Position numbers and translations under genes: made by a program
The notes under the pieces: generated by a model
Told to the model about the DNA's origin: nothing
Databases searched by the model: none
Seen by the model: the letters and a program-made list of their open reading frames with translations, nothing else
Origin: Eremophila alpestris peregrina
Lineage: Eukaryota; Chordata; Aves; Passeriformes; Alaudidae
NCBI GenBank assembly: GCA_009792885.1
Contig: WMCF01000015.1
Coordinates: forward strand, 15,669,183 to 15,733,182
Reading direction: 5' to 3'
Length of the DNA stretch: 64,000 nucleotides
In this document: one piece after another, positions 28,401 to 37,688 of the stretch
Layout: the number at the start of each line of letters is the position of its first letter
How positions within the stretch are numbered: the stretch's first letter is position 1

Positions 28401-31400
28401 CTCACTTGACTGACATTAGTGAGGTTAATAATTTTTTCAAGTTGCACAGAAAGTTCCATTCAAGATATGAACAGATTTTTTTAAGTTCATCTCCTAGAAC
28501 TCAAATCACATGGTTTTCAAAATGGTGGCAAGACCATGAAGCAAGTTCAAAATCTTGTATATATAACACCACTGAAAATAACACCAGTGCCCCAAGATGC
28601 AACTAAAAAGAAAAATCACTATAAATCGATGCTAATCCAACAGAAATCTTTTGTTGTAAAGTACGTATTTCCTTTCTCACCAAATACAGAGCAGCAAAAC
28701 TTCAGCAAACAAAAAAGCCCACAAACTCTAAAACCACTTATAAAATCAAAATAAGTATGTAAAATAGTTACTGCACCAAAAATATAGTTGAAGCTCCCAT
28801 TAAGTACTTACTTAATTCACGACTGTTTATTAAAATCTTCAAAAAGTATTGAATTACATCTGTAAAACCCTCATTTGTATCTGGTCAACCTTTCCCCTAC
28901 ACAGTGGCATACATGATGAACATTAATCCAGCTTCCTGACTGTACTTCACTTTACCATCTAGTACTAGTTACTACTACTAGAGATTTCTCAAAGGCTGCT
29001 CACAAGTCTTTTGATTCTCATATTCAGCTTTAATCTTCCAGCCCCTCTACAAGCTTAGTAACAAGCCGAAACACATATCCTACACAATAAACATTTCTAA
29101 GGAGATATTTTAGTAGAAATTTCTCTTAAAAATAATGAGATTGTCAGATAATAAGAAATATTTTAAATCTCTATGCTGATTTTGTGTTCACCATCATCTT
29201 TTCCTCCCTTCTCTTCAGCTTCGTTGGATAACATGCACAAACAGGTGAACACAACTTGCACCAGCCTAAAGAATGTGAACAATTCTACATGAAATGTTTT
29301 CAAGGACAGGGAGGCAGTTATTAGTTCTCTTATCCTTCATTCACAAAATCTGCTTTTGAGTAATGACAAACAACATTTCAGATTAAGTTATTTTTAAATT
29401 CACTTATAGCAGCCTTTATAAATGCTGTAAAATACATTAACTTTCAAAGTCTTCACTTTATAGGTACCTTAAAAATAATGTAAGTCCATATAAAATCTTA
29501 GTGCAAGCATGTACAGTAAAACATTGTCTATGAAGATGTAAAACTGATTTTGCAACACTAAGTATAAATACACAAAAAGATTCACTGTGATATAAACATG
29601 CCTTCTTTCATGCTGAAATATCAAATGTGAAAATAAAAGCAATCCTGCTCTATGGTTCTAAAGACTGAATACTAAATTCAAAAGACCATGTCTAAAATTA
29701 GCAAGATTTAATAACTATAGTGAATAAATCAAGGTAACCACTCCAAATCCAAGAAACTATGTAAGAACTATGCATTGAGTCCATACCATGGCTCAAGCTA
29801 AGGAGAAAGGAAAAAAAAAGTATTTAACAACCAAAAAACTGGCCTGCATTTTTGTAGACCAAAACATTAAGAGATGATGGATCTACCAACAAACATCTAT
29901 GGCACACCCAACAGGCTTAAAACAGACTAGTTAGAAGAACTACGGTGATTTTGTTGGGGTTTTGGGTTTTTTGTTCAGCATTTTGATTGTGATTTTAATA
30001 CAGAAAGTACAAAGAGTATTATTTGTATCCTCTCTTTATTAATATTTGCAAATTAATTTTCCATGTGGCATTCTGCCAAGCAGCTCATTTTTAATATCTA
30101 ATCTTCACTATGACTTGAAATAAGTCATTCATACTGGAGAAATAAAGGTTACGGCTCTCAAAGCAGATACACTCCACACTGTCTATATTTAAAAGGCCAT
30201 GCCCTGATAACAGGCATAGAAAGAGCTGCAAATGGTGTTCTAAAAACTGAACAGACTTAAAGATACTGGCACCGCCTTAAATGCAGTTATATACAGGTTT
30301 AAGGAAAGCTGGGACTTAATCTATAGAAGGTATTACATGGGTCAGATGTTTTTTCAAAGGCACGCTAAATGGAATTTTACAGCTTCTTCGCTGGCCCAAT
30401 TATGTCATCACTCACTTCTTTTTTCCTACCTTTTCCTTTGCCAGGTTTAGAATCACTTGGGATGTATTGATAGAAATTTTCAGTGATATATGTGTGTGCA
30501 GGTAAAACTGAGAAAAATGGGGATTTCAAACACACATATTTACAGTACACCTGCTTCTGAAATGCTTACGGTCCTTTTACAATACACTACCCTTTACCTC
30601 CTGTAAAAGAGGGGATAATCTAACAAACCAGCAAAAAAACTAACCAGAAAGATCCCACGGCCAGAGAAGTGGGGAGCCAAGCAGAGTAACAACGTATCTT
30701 GCACTGCCTTTACTGAGTAACAAACTCAAAACTCCAGCCCAAAATTCCAGTGAACATGACAACAGAAGCACCATGCCCTGAGAGCCCCTGGAAGCGGAAA
30801 CAGAAGCAATCTCACTCGGTTTTTAATGTCACATACAAATGCACAGGGAGACGTGCTGCTGTAAATTGTCTGACTGTACAGAAAAGTGACCTGGCCACTA
30901 CTGCCATACAAAAAAAACCCCCAATTATTTTTGGTCTTCATTTAATAGAGTCATATCCTGCTTTGTGTAAAGAATATAAATGGTTTTCCAACTGCAGCTA
31001 AACAAAAGTGGAGTCTACCTGGAGATGACAGATTGAACAAAGACACAACGTGCATGGGAGAAGAAAGGATATGATCTTTGGCTAGCCAAACAACAGAGGA
31101 AGAAGGTATTTCTGGCTATTGTTACCTTAAGGGATTTAAACATTCTGGAAAAACTACCAATAATGTCTAACAGTTAACATATGCTCTTAAAATCAGGGTA
31201 CAGACATATTCTAGAAGTCATTTTCCAAAACACTGAGTATCAATACACTTATGATGCTCCTACTCAGCTAGGATCCCCTGAAAGCTTAGGGAGATTTTTT
31301 GGTTGATAAAAGTTAACAAAACCAAAAAATAACACAACAAAAACGAGTAACACTACCAAACACCAGTGGGACCTGCGAAGAGAAGGATTAGCGTCTTTGT

Positions 31401-32989
31401 TTACAAAATTAAAATGAAAGAAAACCAAAAAACATTTCTGAAAAACTGCCAGTAGCATAATGGTGACACTGTTGGGTTTAACACTTCAATCTATCTTCTA
31501 CCACCTTCGTGTACTTATTGACTAAGAAAACATGATCAGAATGCAACAGTGTTGGAACTTGTCTTCTAGCACTCCTGGAAGACAAGCTGCTACTCATTAC
31601 AGTTCTCTGGCATCTTAGAAAGACGTGATGAAAGCCACTACAGCAGTCAACACCTTATGATCAACATAATCAGAGACTGCTGATAGAGTTAGGATTTTCA
31701 ATATTAAGAAAATAATCCAGCCTCTCCCAGCAACCCATTTTATTAAAAAAAAAATAAAATTAATGAAGTCTGGCCACTGGTATTACTCCTGATTTAAGTT
31801 ATGGCACCAAGACAGTATTTAAGAAGCGCTTCACCTCCCATTGCAATGGCATTTTTCCCACCTTGTGTTTACTGCCTTATTTTGTCTCCTCACCCTAGTC
31901 TCAGTTTTTCTAGTATTTTCTGTTCCACATTCCCAAGGTAGGTTATTTATCATAAAAGTTACTTCTCCCATTAATGTAGCTTCTTAGACAGGAAGTTCTT
32001 TGGAAGAAGCACCAGCCTTCCTGGCCACTCACAAACTTGCATCACAAAAGGTCCTCAACACATTGAGGACTTTCCACACATAATTAATATCAAACCATCA
32101 CCCTTTAAAATTGATGTTTCAATCAATTCTGCCTGCACACACAATGGTCTCAACTTCTCCACACTCACTGTCAAAGAAATGAGAATATTCACATGCACGT
32201 ACTATTAAGACCAGGCAGTGGTCATTTGCTTGAAAAGGTGAAGGTGAGAGAATACATGTAGTTGGAACTGGTGAAAATGCGGAAAAAATATGCAGTTTTC
32301 TTACTCTAACTTCACAGAATTGGTGCACCAGATTCAAAGGCTGACCACCCTTCGGCAGGCCTGAGCAGACCTCACCATCCATTAATGCTTTGAAGCAAAA
32401 CTATGAAGCCCAAAAGTATCCCAGGTTCTAGTCAAAGAGCCACAACAATGTTGCTGAATATCCCTTATCCCACCATACTCATTTGCCTAAAGCCTCTCTT
32501 GGCTGTCAAAGAGGTTTTAAATACACCACAGTATCACAACTGGTTCAACCTTAGTAAAGTCAATACTTTAAGAAGAGAATCCAAGGCAGGATGAAGTCTA
32601 GGCTTGTGGAAGAAAAAAAAAAAAACATACCTAAGAATAAATATTAATTATTTCCATATAATAAACAGTATAAACTGCAATCACCACTAATACCCACACT
32701 CTACAGTATCCTCGTCTTCCTCAACACAATGGCAATATACACATTGAACAGACTGTTAAGCACAATTTACCCACACAGCAGTTTCAAGGCATAATCAATA
32801 CCACCCACCCCCTCAAGAGAAAAACAAGTTCTTTAATACAATATCTGCACGTGCTGAGACTGAGAAATAGTATTTTAATTAGACAGAAACATCACACTGC
32901 TTCATTTCACAGAATGGCTGCAACAAGACCTGCAAGTTAGTGCAAATCAAACTATCAGAGAGTCCATCTTTTAATAAAGTTACAGGCAG
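22471..32989. other. Intronic DNA without a recognised gene
   Basis: AT-rich intron adjoining exon 1. It contains an A13 run and a (CA)6 run at 22635-22672, and AAAC/AAAAC-rich sequence at 25315-25375. The longest frame (26499-26975, minus, 158 codons) has no recognisable family. No acceptor/donor pair framing a conserved exon was recognised. Confidence 0.7.
22635..22672. repeat. A-rich run followed by (CA)n
   Basis: Thirteen A, then ACC-A7, then six CA units and a C run. It is simple sequence that begins just beyond the ancient CR1-like fragment but is not joined to it. Confidence 0.9.
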
Positions 32990-32997
32990 TCTTACCT
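32990..32997 (-). other. TSC22D1: Splice donor of TSC22D1 intron 1
   Basis: On the minus strand the exon ends GATGAGAG and the intron begins GTAAGACTG, a near-consensus U2 donor (AG|GTAAGA). Splicing here leaves two bases (AG) of a serine codon, which matches the DGEDES junction expected in vertebrate TSC22D1. Without splicing, the frame hits TAA at once (32994-32992), giving a false terminal arginine. Confidence 0.95.
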
Positions 32998-35847
32998 CTC
33001 ATCCTCACCATCTACAAGAGGCGTTGTCAACGGCAGCACCTTCAATGGGAAGAGGGAGGCCGAGGAAGGCATGTTGCTGCTACCGCCATCAGAAGCGGCC
33101 GATGCTCCACCACCGCTCTCCACGCCGGCAGCTTGAGGTAAACCCACCAAGGAAGGTTCTGTAGGGCGCCTGCCATCTTCCATTTGGCTTGCAATGGATT
33201 GAGCTAGTGATTGTGCAGGGAACTGGGTAGAGCTTAGTGGCATCTGCTGTGGCACACTCTGTGCCACTGGCATACCTATACTTGTTGATATCAAGGGAGG
33301 CTGACTAACACTTTGAGCCAAATTGCCATTCTGCACAGCCGAAGCCTGTGCTATATTCTGTGGCTGTCCCAAACCTACAGAAGCAGAAGGTATGCCAGGA
33401 GGCACAGCTGAACCAGCTTGACTTGGTGCAGGAACAGTACTAGCAGAGGGTATAGGGCTTACTGCAGGCAGCTGCTGGCCAGTCATCCCTTGGACTACAG
33501 ACTCCACTCCTTGTGCCTGTGGCTGTACAGGTAACAAGGTGCTTTGCTGAGCAATGACCATTTGTTGAGGAAGGCCTGTAGTGCTAGCCTGTAATCCCTG
33601 CTGCATTATTCCTGTCTGCACAGGCTGCACTACTTGGGAAGATGGAGGAGCAGCCGTTGATGGCATAACTGGAGGTGGAATTTGGTTTGTAGCAGATGGT
33701 GGTTGCACCACAGCAGCTACGCTTCCTTGCTGCCCAACATTCAGCATTTGACCACTGGCAGCTACACCTGGTATTGCTGCTGGAGCATGTGCAACAGGCT
33801 GAGCTGGGGCAGCAGCTGGATGTGCTTGCACTGAAGGCTGCATGCCCTGTGCCTGGGCAACAGGAACCGGTTGCCCAGCTCCTACTCCTGTACAACTTGG
33901 CTGCATGGCAGGGGCTGGAGTCTGAAGGATCTGCTGATGTTGACTGTAGTCTGGCATAGCCCCTGTGACAGAGTTTTGGTTCACCGGCTTAACGTGACCC
34001 GCGGCCATCTGCGCAGGAACTGGCTGCTGCTGCTGTCCATACTGCAACTGCTGCTGCACCACTGGCAAAGTCTGCACAGGCTGTGCCGGCTGCGAATACG
34101 GCAGCTGCTGTTGAGCCATACTCTGAAGGGCAGGTTGCTGGTGGCCCAGAGATGGGGATACACCTAGTATATTAACTGGAGCTGGCTGAACCCCAGTAAC
34201 AGTGGTTAGACTGGCCTGTGCAGGAGGTTGGACCCCTGGCTTCTGCTGCGGATAGTTTACTTCTTGAGAATGCAGCTGGACTTGTGCAAGCTGTGATTGA
34301 GAAACACTCTGTGGTATACTAGATGCTGGAATTGCTGGAGGAGCAGCACTGCTAAAATCCATCTGCTGCGGACCCACACCTTGAAATGCTTGCTGCTGTA
34401 CCACAGTAGGTGCTCCCATTTCTCCACTTCCCACACTTTCTGTATAGTGACTCAGTGTGCTTACATTGCTGCTAACAGAACTCCCACTGGTGCTCTCCCT
34501 TTCAGAAGTCACTTCAAGCGGGTTTTGTTTTATCGTCTCTACTGCTTTGTTTACTGCTACTCCCTCCGAAACTGCAACAGTGTTTTCTTTATCATAGAAT
34601 TCAGTGCATGTCCATCTACCTTTTTTGAAAGGTTCAGAACTAGAATCTAATTTTACAACCCTAAACCTTGATGTGCCAGATGCAGGCTGCTGCTGGCTTG
34701 ATCCCCCTGCCATTCCTGCAGTTGGATTAGTAACATTGTTAATGACACTAGAGGAAGCACTCGTACCATTGCCAACACCACTCAAGATATTCACATTAGC
34801 ATTGCTGCTAGCTCCAGACAAAGCATTTACATTACCAGTACTCATGATGTTGCTTAAATTTATAGTACCAAGCACATTGCTTGCCACACTAGAACTACCA
34901 CCACCAATATTATTTAAGGTACTAGTTCCAGCAGCAGGACTTATACCTAAATTGCCAGGAGTACTTGTAGTGCGGATATTGGATACGGCAGATGCCGGGG
35001 AACCAGTGGATGATGCAGCAGAAACTGGTGCAGTTGATGTAACATTGTCAGAGCTTCCAGTTGTTGATAGTTTTCTAAATGATGGACTGGGCGGCGGTCC
35101 TCCAGAAATTGGGGCACTACCCACCCCAGGATGCGATGGATGATGGTGTCCATGGTGGTGGTGGTGAAGATGGTGGTGATGATGAACATGATGGGGATGA
35201 ACACTTCCATTAATCACAACACTCTGCTGTGGGTGATGAGGCAGAGGAGCATGCTGCTGAGGAAGATGAGGCTGGTTTGGAGAAACAGCCCCAGGAGTCT
35301 CTGCCTCTTGGAAGTTATTTAGAGTCTCTTCAGAAGAGCTCCTCTCAGGTTCTCCCAAGTCAGTGGCTCTGGATAAAGACACATCCAAGATTTCTGAAGA
35401 TGACAGGTCTTCAGTGTGAGACTCATCCAGGTCATCGTAGCTTTCGGTATCCTCAGCTATGCTGTTATTAGAGCTCATACTAGCTGATATTTGAGCAGGG
35501 GTCACACTGGTAATTTGAAAGCCACTTTTCTTTTTCATTTGAGCTCCAGTCTGTGCAAGTGGCTGTGGCTGAAGCTGAGACTGCGAGAGGAGGTTCAGGC
35601 TTTGTGGATGAGGGGGTGTCGGCTGTGGACCCGCTGTTGAAGCTGCTGCAGGAGATGGAGGCGGCGGCTGGACCAGCAAAGGCGGCTGATAATCCTCGGC
35701 AGAGAGGGCAGCGCTCCCAACGCCGGTACCTGGTGCAGTGGGAGCAGTAACGCAGCTGCTGCTACTGCTGCTGCCCCTTCTAGGAAACATCGCCGGGTGC
35801 GCCATCTTCCTAGCACTAATGTCTGCGGCTGAGTCAGGCTGGTGCAT
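32996..35847 (-). CDS. TSC22D1: TSC22D1 long isoform, coding exon 1 (partial gene)
   Basis: This is the large first coding exon of the long TSC22 domain family protein 1, a TGF-beta-responsive regulator that dimerises with other TSC22D proteins through a C-terminal leucine zipper. It encodes 950 codons plus 2 nt. Residues 1-24 (MHQP..., DISARKMAHPAMFPRRGS) match the vertebrate N-terminus. Residues 104-190 are the conserved acidic/serine block beginning MKKKSGFQITSVTPAQIS. Residues 204-239 are histidine-rich. Residues 394-422 are the second conserved block (RFRVVKLD...KKGRWTCTEFY). About 480-900 is a Q/P/A-rich low-complexity region. Residues 929-950 (ASLFPLKVLPLTTPLVDGEDE) are the conserved exon end. 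The open frame runs one codon further into intronic TAA. The start is supported by homology and by an in-frame TAA five codons upstream. The TSC box and zipper are in exons outside the window. The reading frame has no breaks. Family identity is very secure; the function is known from the family, not shown here. Confidence 0.97.
35131..35238 (-). repeat. TSC22D1: Histidine-rich coding repeat in TSC22D1 (residues 204-239)
   Basis: Within this stretch most codons are CAT/CAC, giving clusters of up to five consecutive His split by Val, Leu, Gly or Pro. A similar His tract exists in other vertebrate TSC22D1 proteins at the same place. Such tracts are often length-variable. Confidence 0.9.
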
Positions 35848-35862
35848 TGTATCGGGTGTATT

Positions 35863-35907
35863 TTAAGAATGCAATCCCCCGGTATGGAAAGAGACAGACA
35901 GACACAT
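35863..35907 (-). other. uORF, 14 codons, in frame with the main ATG
   Basis: An ATG at 35907 lies exactly 60 nt upstream of the TSC22D1 start in the same frame and is closed by TAA at 35865-35863, five codons before the main ATG. The peptide would read MCLSVSFPYRGIAF... for 14 residues. The stop rules out an N-terminal extension in this frame. The short spacing would allow some reinitiation, but translation is inference. Confidence 0.6.
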
Positions 35908-35955
35908 ACACACACACAGTTAGCTGTGTGCTCAGGGCAGGGCAGACACGCACAA

Positions 35956-35983
35956 CCCCCACCCCCCACCCCCCCCGCCCCGA
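35956..35983 (-). promoter_or_regulatory. G-rich tract in the 5' UTR, potential RNA G-quadruplex
   Basis: The plus strand is almost pure C broken by single A or G bases, so the mRNA-sense strand carries four or more runs of at least three G separated by one-base loops. It lies about 110-135 nt upstream of the TSC22D1 ATG. A folded RNA quadruplex there could slow scanning; the fold itself is predicted from pattern only. Confidence 0.6.
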
Positions 35984-36110
35984 CTCCCGCAGCGCACAGG
36001 CTGAGGCGGCTCGGCACCACCGCTCACCACCAACCCCCTCCCCTCCTCCTGCCCTCCGAGACAGGGAGGGGGCGAGCACCGGTCCTCCGCCGCCTCTGAA
36101 TGTGACACTT

Positions 36111-36125
36111 TCAATCCTCCGCCAT
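36111..36125 (-). other. uORF, 4 codons (MAED-stop)
   Basis: A minimal ATG-GCG-GAG-GAT-TGA reading frame in the presumed leader. It has G at +4 but T at -3, so its initiation context is only moderate. It is relevant only if the transcript starts upstream of it. Confidence 0.45.
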
Positions 36126-36172
36126 TCACTTTCTTTCTCCCGACCACCCTCCTCCCCGCCTCCCTTTGATTT

Positions 36173-36526
36173 TTACCACCACCTCCCCGCTCGGCCGCCC
36201 CCCACCCCTCCCCAGCCCCCCGACTGCGCCTCTCCCGGGAGGGCAGCCAGCGGGCCGCCCCGGGGGCAAGCCCCTTCCTCCTCCCCGCGGAGGCTCCGCC
36301 GGGCGCCGCGGCTCGCCGGCAGCCGGCAGCACCGCCCTCCCTCCCTCCCTCCCTCCCCGCCTCGGCGGGGCGAGGGCAGCCGGCGGGCCCGCAGGGCAGC
36401 CCGGCGAGGCGGCCGGCGCCCCTCGCCATCGCCGCTATTAGTAGTAGGAGAAGGAGGAAGGCGCGGATACGTACAGGACTGGCGCACAGCAGGGCGGCAG
36501 CGGCAGGCTGAGCCGGGCAGGGACAT
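36173..36526 (-). other. uORF, 117 codons
   Basis: An ATG at 36526 with G at -3 opens a 117-codon frame overlapping the 165-codon uORF in another frame. Composition is Arg/Gly/Pro-rich with no recognised domain. It is probably a by-product of GC-rich sequence and is listed for its possible effect on scanning. Confidence 0.3.
36336..36357 (-). repeat. (CTCC)n / (GGGA)n tract, potential G-quadruplex
   Basis: The plus strand is a run of CCCT units; the minus (TSC22D1-sense) strand is therefore GGGA repeated about five times, with enough GGG runs for a two- or three-layer G-quadruplex or H-DNA. It lies in the presumed leader, downstream of the TATA-like box. Confidence 0.8.
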
Positions 36527-36545
36527 CCCCGTCAGTGGCAGCCAT
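36438..36545 (-). other. uORF, 35 codons (MAATDGDVPARL...)
   Basis: An ATG at 36545 (G at +4, T at -3) opens a 35-codon frame ending in TAA at 36440-36438. The peptide starts MAATDGDVPARL and ends SFSYY. Its composition is less biased than the neighbouring frames, but no family was recognised. Confidence 0.35.
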
Positions 36546-36558
36546 GGAGCTGAATCAT
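36532..36558 (-). other. uORF, 8 codons (MIQLHGCH-stop)
   Basis: A very short minus-strand ATG frame in the distal leader, overlapping the 35-codon uORF. It is listed because it is part of a cluster of upstream ATGs; there is no other support. Confidence 0.3.
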
Positions 36559-36600
36559 TTTGGGTATTAGAGAGACGGAAAAAGGACGGAAGAAAAGCAG

Positions 36601-36627
36601 CTACAGCAACCCGACAAGAGAGTCCAT
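36601..36627 (-). other. uORF, 8 codons (MDSLVGLL-stop)
   Basis: The most distal upstream ATG found downstream of the TATA-like element. It is present in the mRNA only if transcription starts above 36627. Confidence 0.3.
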
Positions 36628-36636
36628 GAAAAGACA

Positions 36637-36661
36637 GAGGGAGGAAGGGAGGAAGGGGGAG
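36637..36661 (+). repeat. Purine-rich (GGGAGGAA)n tract
   Basis: Plus-strand polypurine run of GGGAGGAA-like units, with three runs of three or more G. Its strand bias is opposite to the GGGA tract at 36336-36357. Confidence 0.6.
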
Positions 36662-36757
36662 CCAGCCAGGCAGCCTCTCTCTCCTCCCTGTGTCTGGCTG
36701 TCTCTGGAGGAGGCTCCGCTCCGCACGCTCTTCCTTCCCCCTCCACCGCCTCCTCCC

Positions 36758-36765
36758 CCTTTATA
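36758..36765 (-). promoter_or_regulatory. TATA-like box (TATAAAGG) for TSC22D1
   Basis: The minus strand reads TATAAAGG inside a GC-rich island, followed by purine-rich sequence. Standard spacing would place initiation near 36730-36738. The position upstream of all leader ATGs and about 910 nt from the start codon fits a long-isoform promoter. No clear initiator was recognised, so start-site mapping would decide. Confidence 0.45.
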
Positions 36766-37001
36766 ACAGGCGGCACCCGCTCGTCCTCCGCAGAACCGCG
36801 CCTGGAATCCGTCCTCCTCCTCCTCCCGCGTGTGCGTCCGCCCCGTCCTTTCTTCCCTCAGGGTCTACTCCCGGCTTCCCCGCCGCCGCGGGTCTCTCCC
36901 TCCCTGTGCCTGCCCCGTCTCCTCACGGAGCGCTGGAGGAGGCGCCGCGGGGGGGAGGAGGGGAGCGCTCGCCAAAGGGGAGGGCGGGCGAGAGACAACG
37001 T

Positions 37002-37012
37002 AAGATGGCGGC
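37002..37012 (+). promoter_or_regulatory. YY1 motif (AAGATGGCGGC), plus orientation
   Basis: A perfect match to the long YY1 consensus AAnATGGCGGC. At many vertebrate CpG-island promoters this motif sits just downstream of the start site in sense orientation. Its plus orientation here, about 240 bp behind the TSC22D1 TATA-like box, hints at divergent initiation. YY1 use is inferred. Confidence 0.55.
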
Positions 37013-37599
37013 GGCCGCCGCGCACGCGCGCCCCGCCGGCAGACATAAAGCCCGTCTGGCCGGGGCCGGCGGAAATAGGGCTCGGCTCGCGTGGCGGAAA
37101 TGGCCGAGCGGCGCCGAGCCCGCGGCGGGAGGGGGCGTCCCGGCTGGGGAGGGGGCGAGCCCATGGCCGTGGCGGGCGGCCGCCCCCCTCCCTCCCTGGC
37201 CGCGTTGTGTACCCGCCAGGTGCCCCTTCTCTGCCCGCAGCATGACTGTGCCTCACATGACCTGCCGCTGCCTCCCTCCCCCTCTCAGCTCCGCTGCAGA
37301 TTTATTCAAGTTATTCATCACCTTTTCTCTTTTCTCCCCTCCCTCGGTCCAGAATATTCCTGCCCGCTCCTTCCCCCGCGCATGGGGAGGAAAGCAGAGT
37401 CTGCGCGCATCCCCCTCGCTCGGGGCCGCCTTTCCCTTTGTGCCCGGGGCGGGCGGCTCGCCCCAGCGCCCCGCCACATCCCATCCCATCCGCGGCGGGG
37501 GTCGCCGCCCCCCGGCAGGCGCCCTCAGTGTCGCCGGTGCCGGGCAGCGATGTCCGGAGGTCGGGTGGAATCGTTCATCTGCATCCACATGCGGCGTGT

Positions 37600-37602
<3 letters not shown>

Positions 37603-37632
<30 letters not shown>
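37603..37632 (+). repeat. (TG)15 microsatellite
   Basis: Fifteen uninterrupted TG units at the distal edge of the CpG island. It is likely polymorphic and a potential Z-DNA former next to the divergent side of the promoter. Confidence 0.98.
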
Positions 37633-37635
<3 letters not shown>

Positions 37636-37688
37636 TTGGAGGAGCTTGTCACGAAAGCTCCAGACGACCGTACCGAAGCACTGGTTAA

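Larger units (their letters stand above)
1..32995 (-). other. TSC22D1: TSC22D1 intron 1 (5' part, open at the window edge)
   Basis: All sequence below the exon 1 donor belongs to intron 1 of the long isoform, because no exon resembling the conserved TSC-box exons or the short-isoform first exon was recognised. The intron thus exceeds 33 kb. It is AT-rich with scattered homopolymers. In vertebrates the short isoforms start from internal promoters near the 3' end of this intron, which would lie beyond the window. Confidence 0.85.
35932..36429 (-). other. uORF, 165 codons, strong initiation context
   Basis: The ATG at 36429 has G at -3 and G at +4 (GCGATGG), the best initiation context seen in this leader. 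The frame runs 165 codons through CpG-island sequence and stops 84 nt before the main ATG. The predicted peptide is Arg/Gly/Ala-rich with no recognisable domain. The length probably reflects stop-poor GC-rich DNA, but translation of this frame would affect TSC22D1 initiation. Confidence 0.35.
35848..36735 (-). other. TSC22D1: TSC22D1 5' UTR (approximate extent)
   Basis: This is the presumed leader of the long-isoform mRNA, running from a TATA-like box near 36760 to the base before the ATG. It is very GC-rich and contains at least seven minus-strand ATGs, two G-rich tracts and a short TG run (35909-35918). Its upstream limit is inferred only from TATA spacing. A shorter leader or an intron within it cannot be excluded. 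Confidence 0.55.
35880..37570. promoter_or_regulatory. CpG island over TSC22D1 5' end
   Basis: CG dinucleotides are dense throughout this stretch and scarce on both sides, where the sequence returns to AT-rich intron or intergenic DNA. Several GC-box (GGGCGG/CCGCCC) motifs are visible, for example near 36981. The long open frames seen here on both strands follow from the lack of AT-rich stop codons, not from coding. The boundaries are judged by eye. Confidence 0.85.
36560..37688 (+). other. Possible divergent non-coding transcript region (hypothesis)
   Basis: The plus strand upstream of TSC22D1 has GC boxes and a sense-oriented YY1 motif, and human TSC22D1 has an annotated divergent antisense lncRNA (TSC22D1-AS1). 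No exon boundary could be defined from sequence alone. Long overlapping open frames here, such as 37005-37688 and 37100-37876, look like stop-poor GC-rich DNA. Confidence 0.25.

Noticed and set aside
1..32990. Search for the TSC22D1 short-isoform first exon or TSC-box exons
   Set aside because: No frame resembling the conserved short N-terminus or leucine zipper was found. These exons probably lie beyond the start of the window.
32992..32995. TAA directly after the TSC22D1 frame as a true stop codon
   Set aside because: It is part of the GTAAGA splice donor. Vertebrate TSC22D1 continues into the TSC-box exons from this split codon.
34604..35143. 179-codon plus-strand frame antisense to the TSC22D1 exon
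   Set aside because: It is a shadow of the strongly biased TSC22D1 coding sequence and matches nothing known.
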